From contig NW_023998415.1 in NCBI RefSeq assembly GCF_014805625.2, positions 27,413,472 through 27,477,471 on the forward strand: 64,000 bases of DNA, in the 5' to 3' direction. The notes under the pieces are model-generated. The model was not told the DNA's origin and searched no databases. It saw only the letters and a list, made by a program, of their open reading frames with translations. A program made the translations under genes and the position numbers. Position 1 is the stretch's first letter. Each line of letters opens with the position of its first letter. Source of the DNA: Glossina fuscipes (Eukaryota; Arthropoda; Insecta; Diptera; Glossinidae). Of this stretch, positions 63,466 through 64,000 are shown piece by piece.

Positions 63466-64000
63466 CATCGCTTCGCTGTTTTATAACATTTCTAATTTAT
63501 TTTCATCGTCTTTCTCTTTTTATTACCTTAAAAATATCGTAAAAATTTTACAGCTTTTGGGTAGAAGCAGTTTTTTTTTTTTTCTTCCTTTCTTTTTTTT
63601 TTTTATATTTGCATTTGCAAGTTATTCGGAAGAAAATTTGCATCGAAGAAGTTGGTGAAAACAAAAATATATTTCTTTTTTTTTTTTTCCTTTTTACGAT
63701 TAAATCCCTAGCAATTACTTGAAGATAAGAAAATCGTAAAAGAAGTTATGATTAACTAACTCACAATGCTCGAATATGAGTTTGTTATTTTCACATACAT
63801 TCTCATATTCATAAATTCGCGTAAATTTATTTTTGAATTTATGATAAGATTTTTAATTATTAAACCCTTCGGTTTAGTTGGCAAACCTTCATAAATGTCG
63901 AGTCTTTTATTGTTATTGTCCAAATAATAAAGGCGCAGAAATGACGGAAATAAAATATTATTATTATTTTATTATCTAAAACAGAACGCAGATAAAAGAA

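Larger units (their letters stand above)
53141..64000. other. Right flank, no gene recognised
   Basis: About 11 kb with no frame I can assign. A dispersed-repeat copy lies at 54340-54450, a (TTG)n run with a 10-base gap at 56041-56147, (TA)n runs at 59067-59090, 60583-60606, 60630-60648 and 60805-60824, (CATTT)n near 58297-58320, (AAAGT)n at 61760-61790 and a 48-base poly-A at 63415-63462. This may be an intron of a gene outside the window or open intergenic DNA. Confidence 0.45.

Noticed and set aside
1..64000. CRISPR arrays, bacterial operons, rRNA genes or a complete tRNA
   Set aside because: The DNA is eukaryotic with spliced genes. No spaced direct repeats, no ribosomal sequence and no full tRNA cloverleaf were seen.

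Overview
The window is nuclear DNA of a higher fly. It is AT-rich, genes have GT-AG introns and small exons, microsatellites and poly-A/T runs are everywhere, and decayed insect transposons fill the spacers. One gene is clearly the ortholog of Drosophila Gr66a and sits just downstream of Bax inhibitor-1. A tephritid fruit fly is my best guess from gene content and repeat texture, but no sequence here fixes the family. Two runs of N (100 bases at 8627 and 10 bases at 56088) show a draft assembly.

Layout. Positions 1-5161: intergenic, with a decayed Ty1/copia reverse transcriptase. Positions 5162-12305, minus strand: a two-exon gene for a small secreted single-domain von Willebrand factor C (SVWC) protein; a 6.8 kb intron holding the scaffold gap separates its signal-peptide exon from its cysteine-rich exon. 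Positions 12306-18711: spacer with a BEL/Pao integrase remnant. Positions 18712-22435, plus: BI-1, four exons, 240 residues, complete. Positions 24066-25838, plus: Gr66a-type bitter taste receptor, five exons, 439 residues, complete. Positions 25950-26700: an I-clade LINE 3' fragment. Positions 28588-36686, minus: at least eleven exons of a SPAG17/PF6 ortholog (ciliary central-pair protein), convergent with Gr66a; its N-terminus was not found. Positions 36690-64000: no intact gene recognised. This stretch holds an element with short terminal inverted repeats, a mariner fragment, a degenerate INO80 exon lying inside a second copy of that element, a LINE with its middle deleted, a Tc1-like remnant, and many microsatellites.

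The genes do not form a pathway: a secreted defence-type peptide, an ER anti-apoptotic membrane protein, a bitter taste receptor and a sperm/cilium axoneme protein are neighbours by synteny only.

The observations most worth a second look are the INO80 fragment carried in a mobile-looking repeat, an in-frame TGA in an otherwise open SPAG17 exon, the apparent lack of the C-terminal PapD-like domain in this SPAG17, and a splice acceptor whose pyrimidine tract is a microsatellite.
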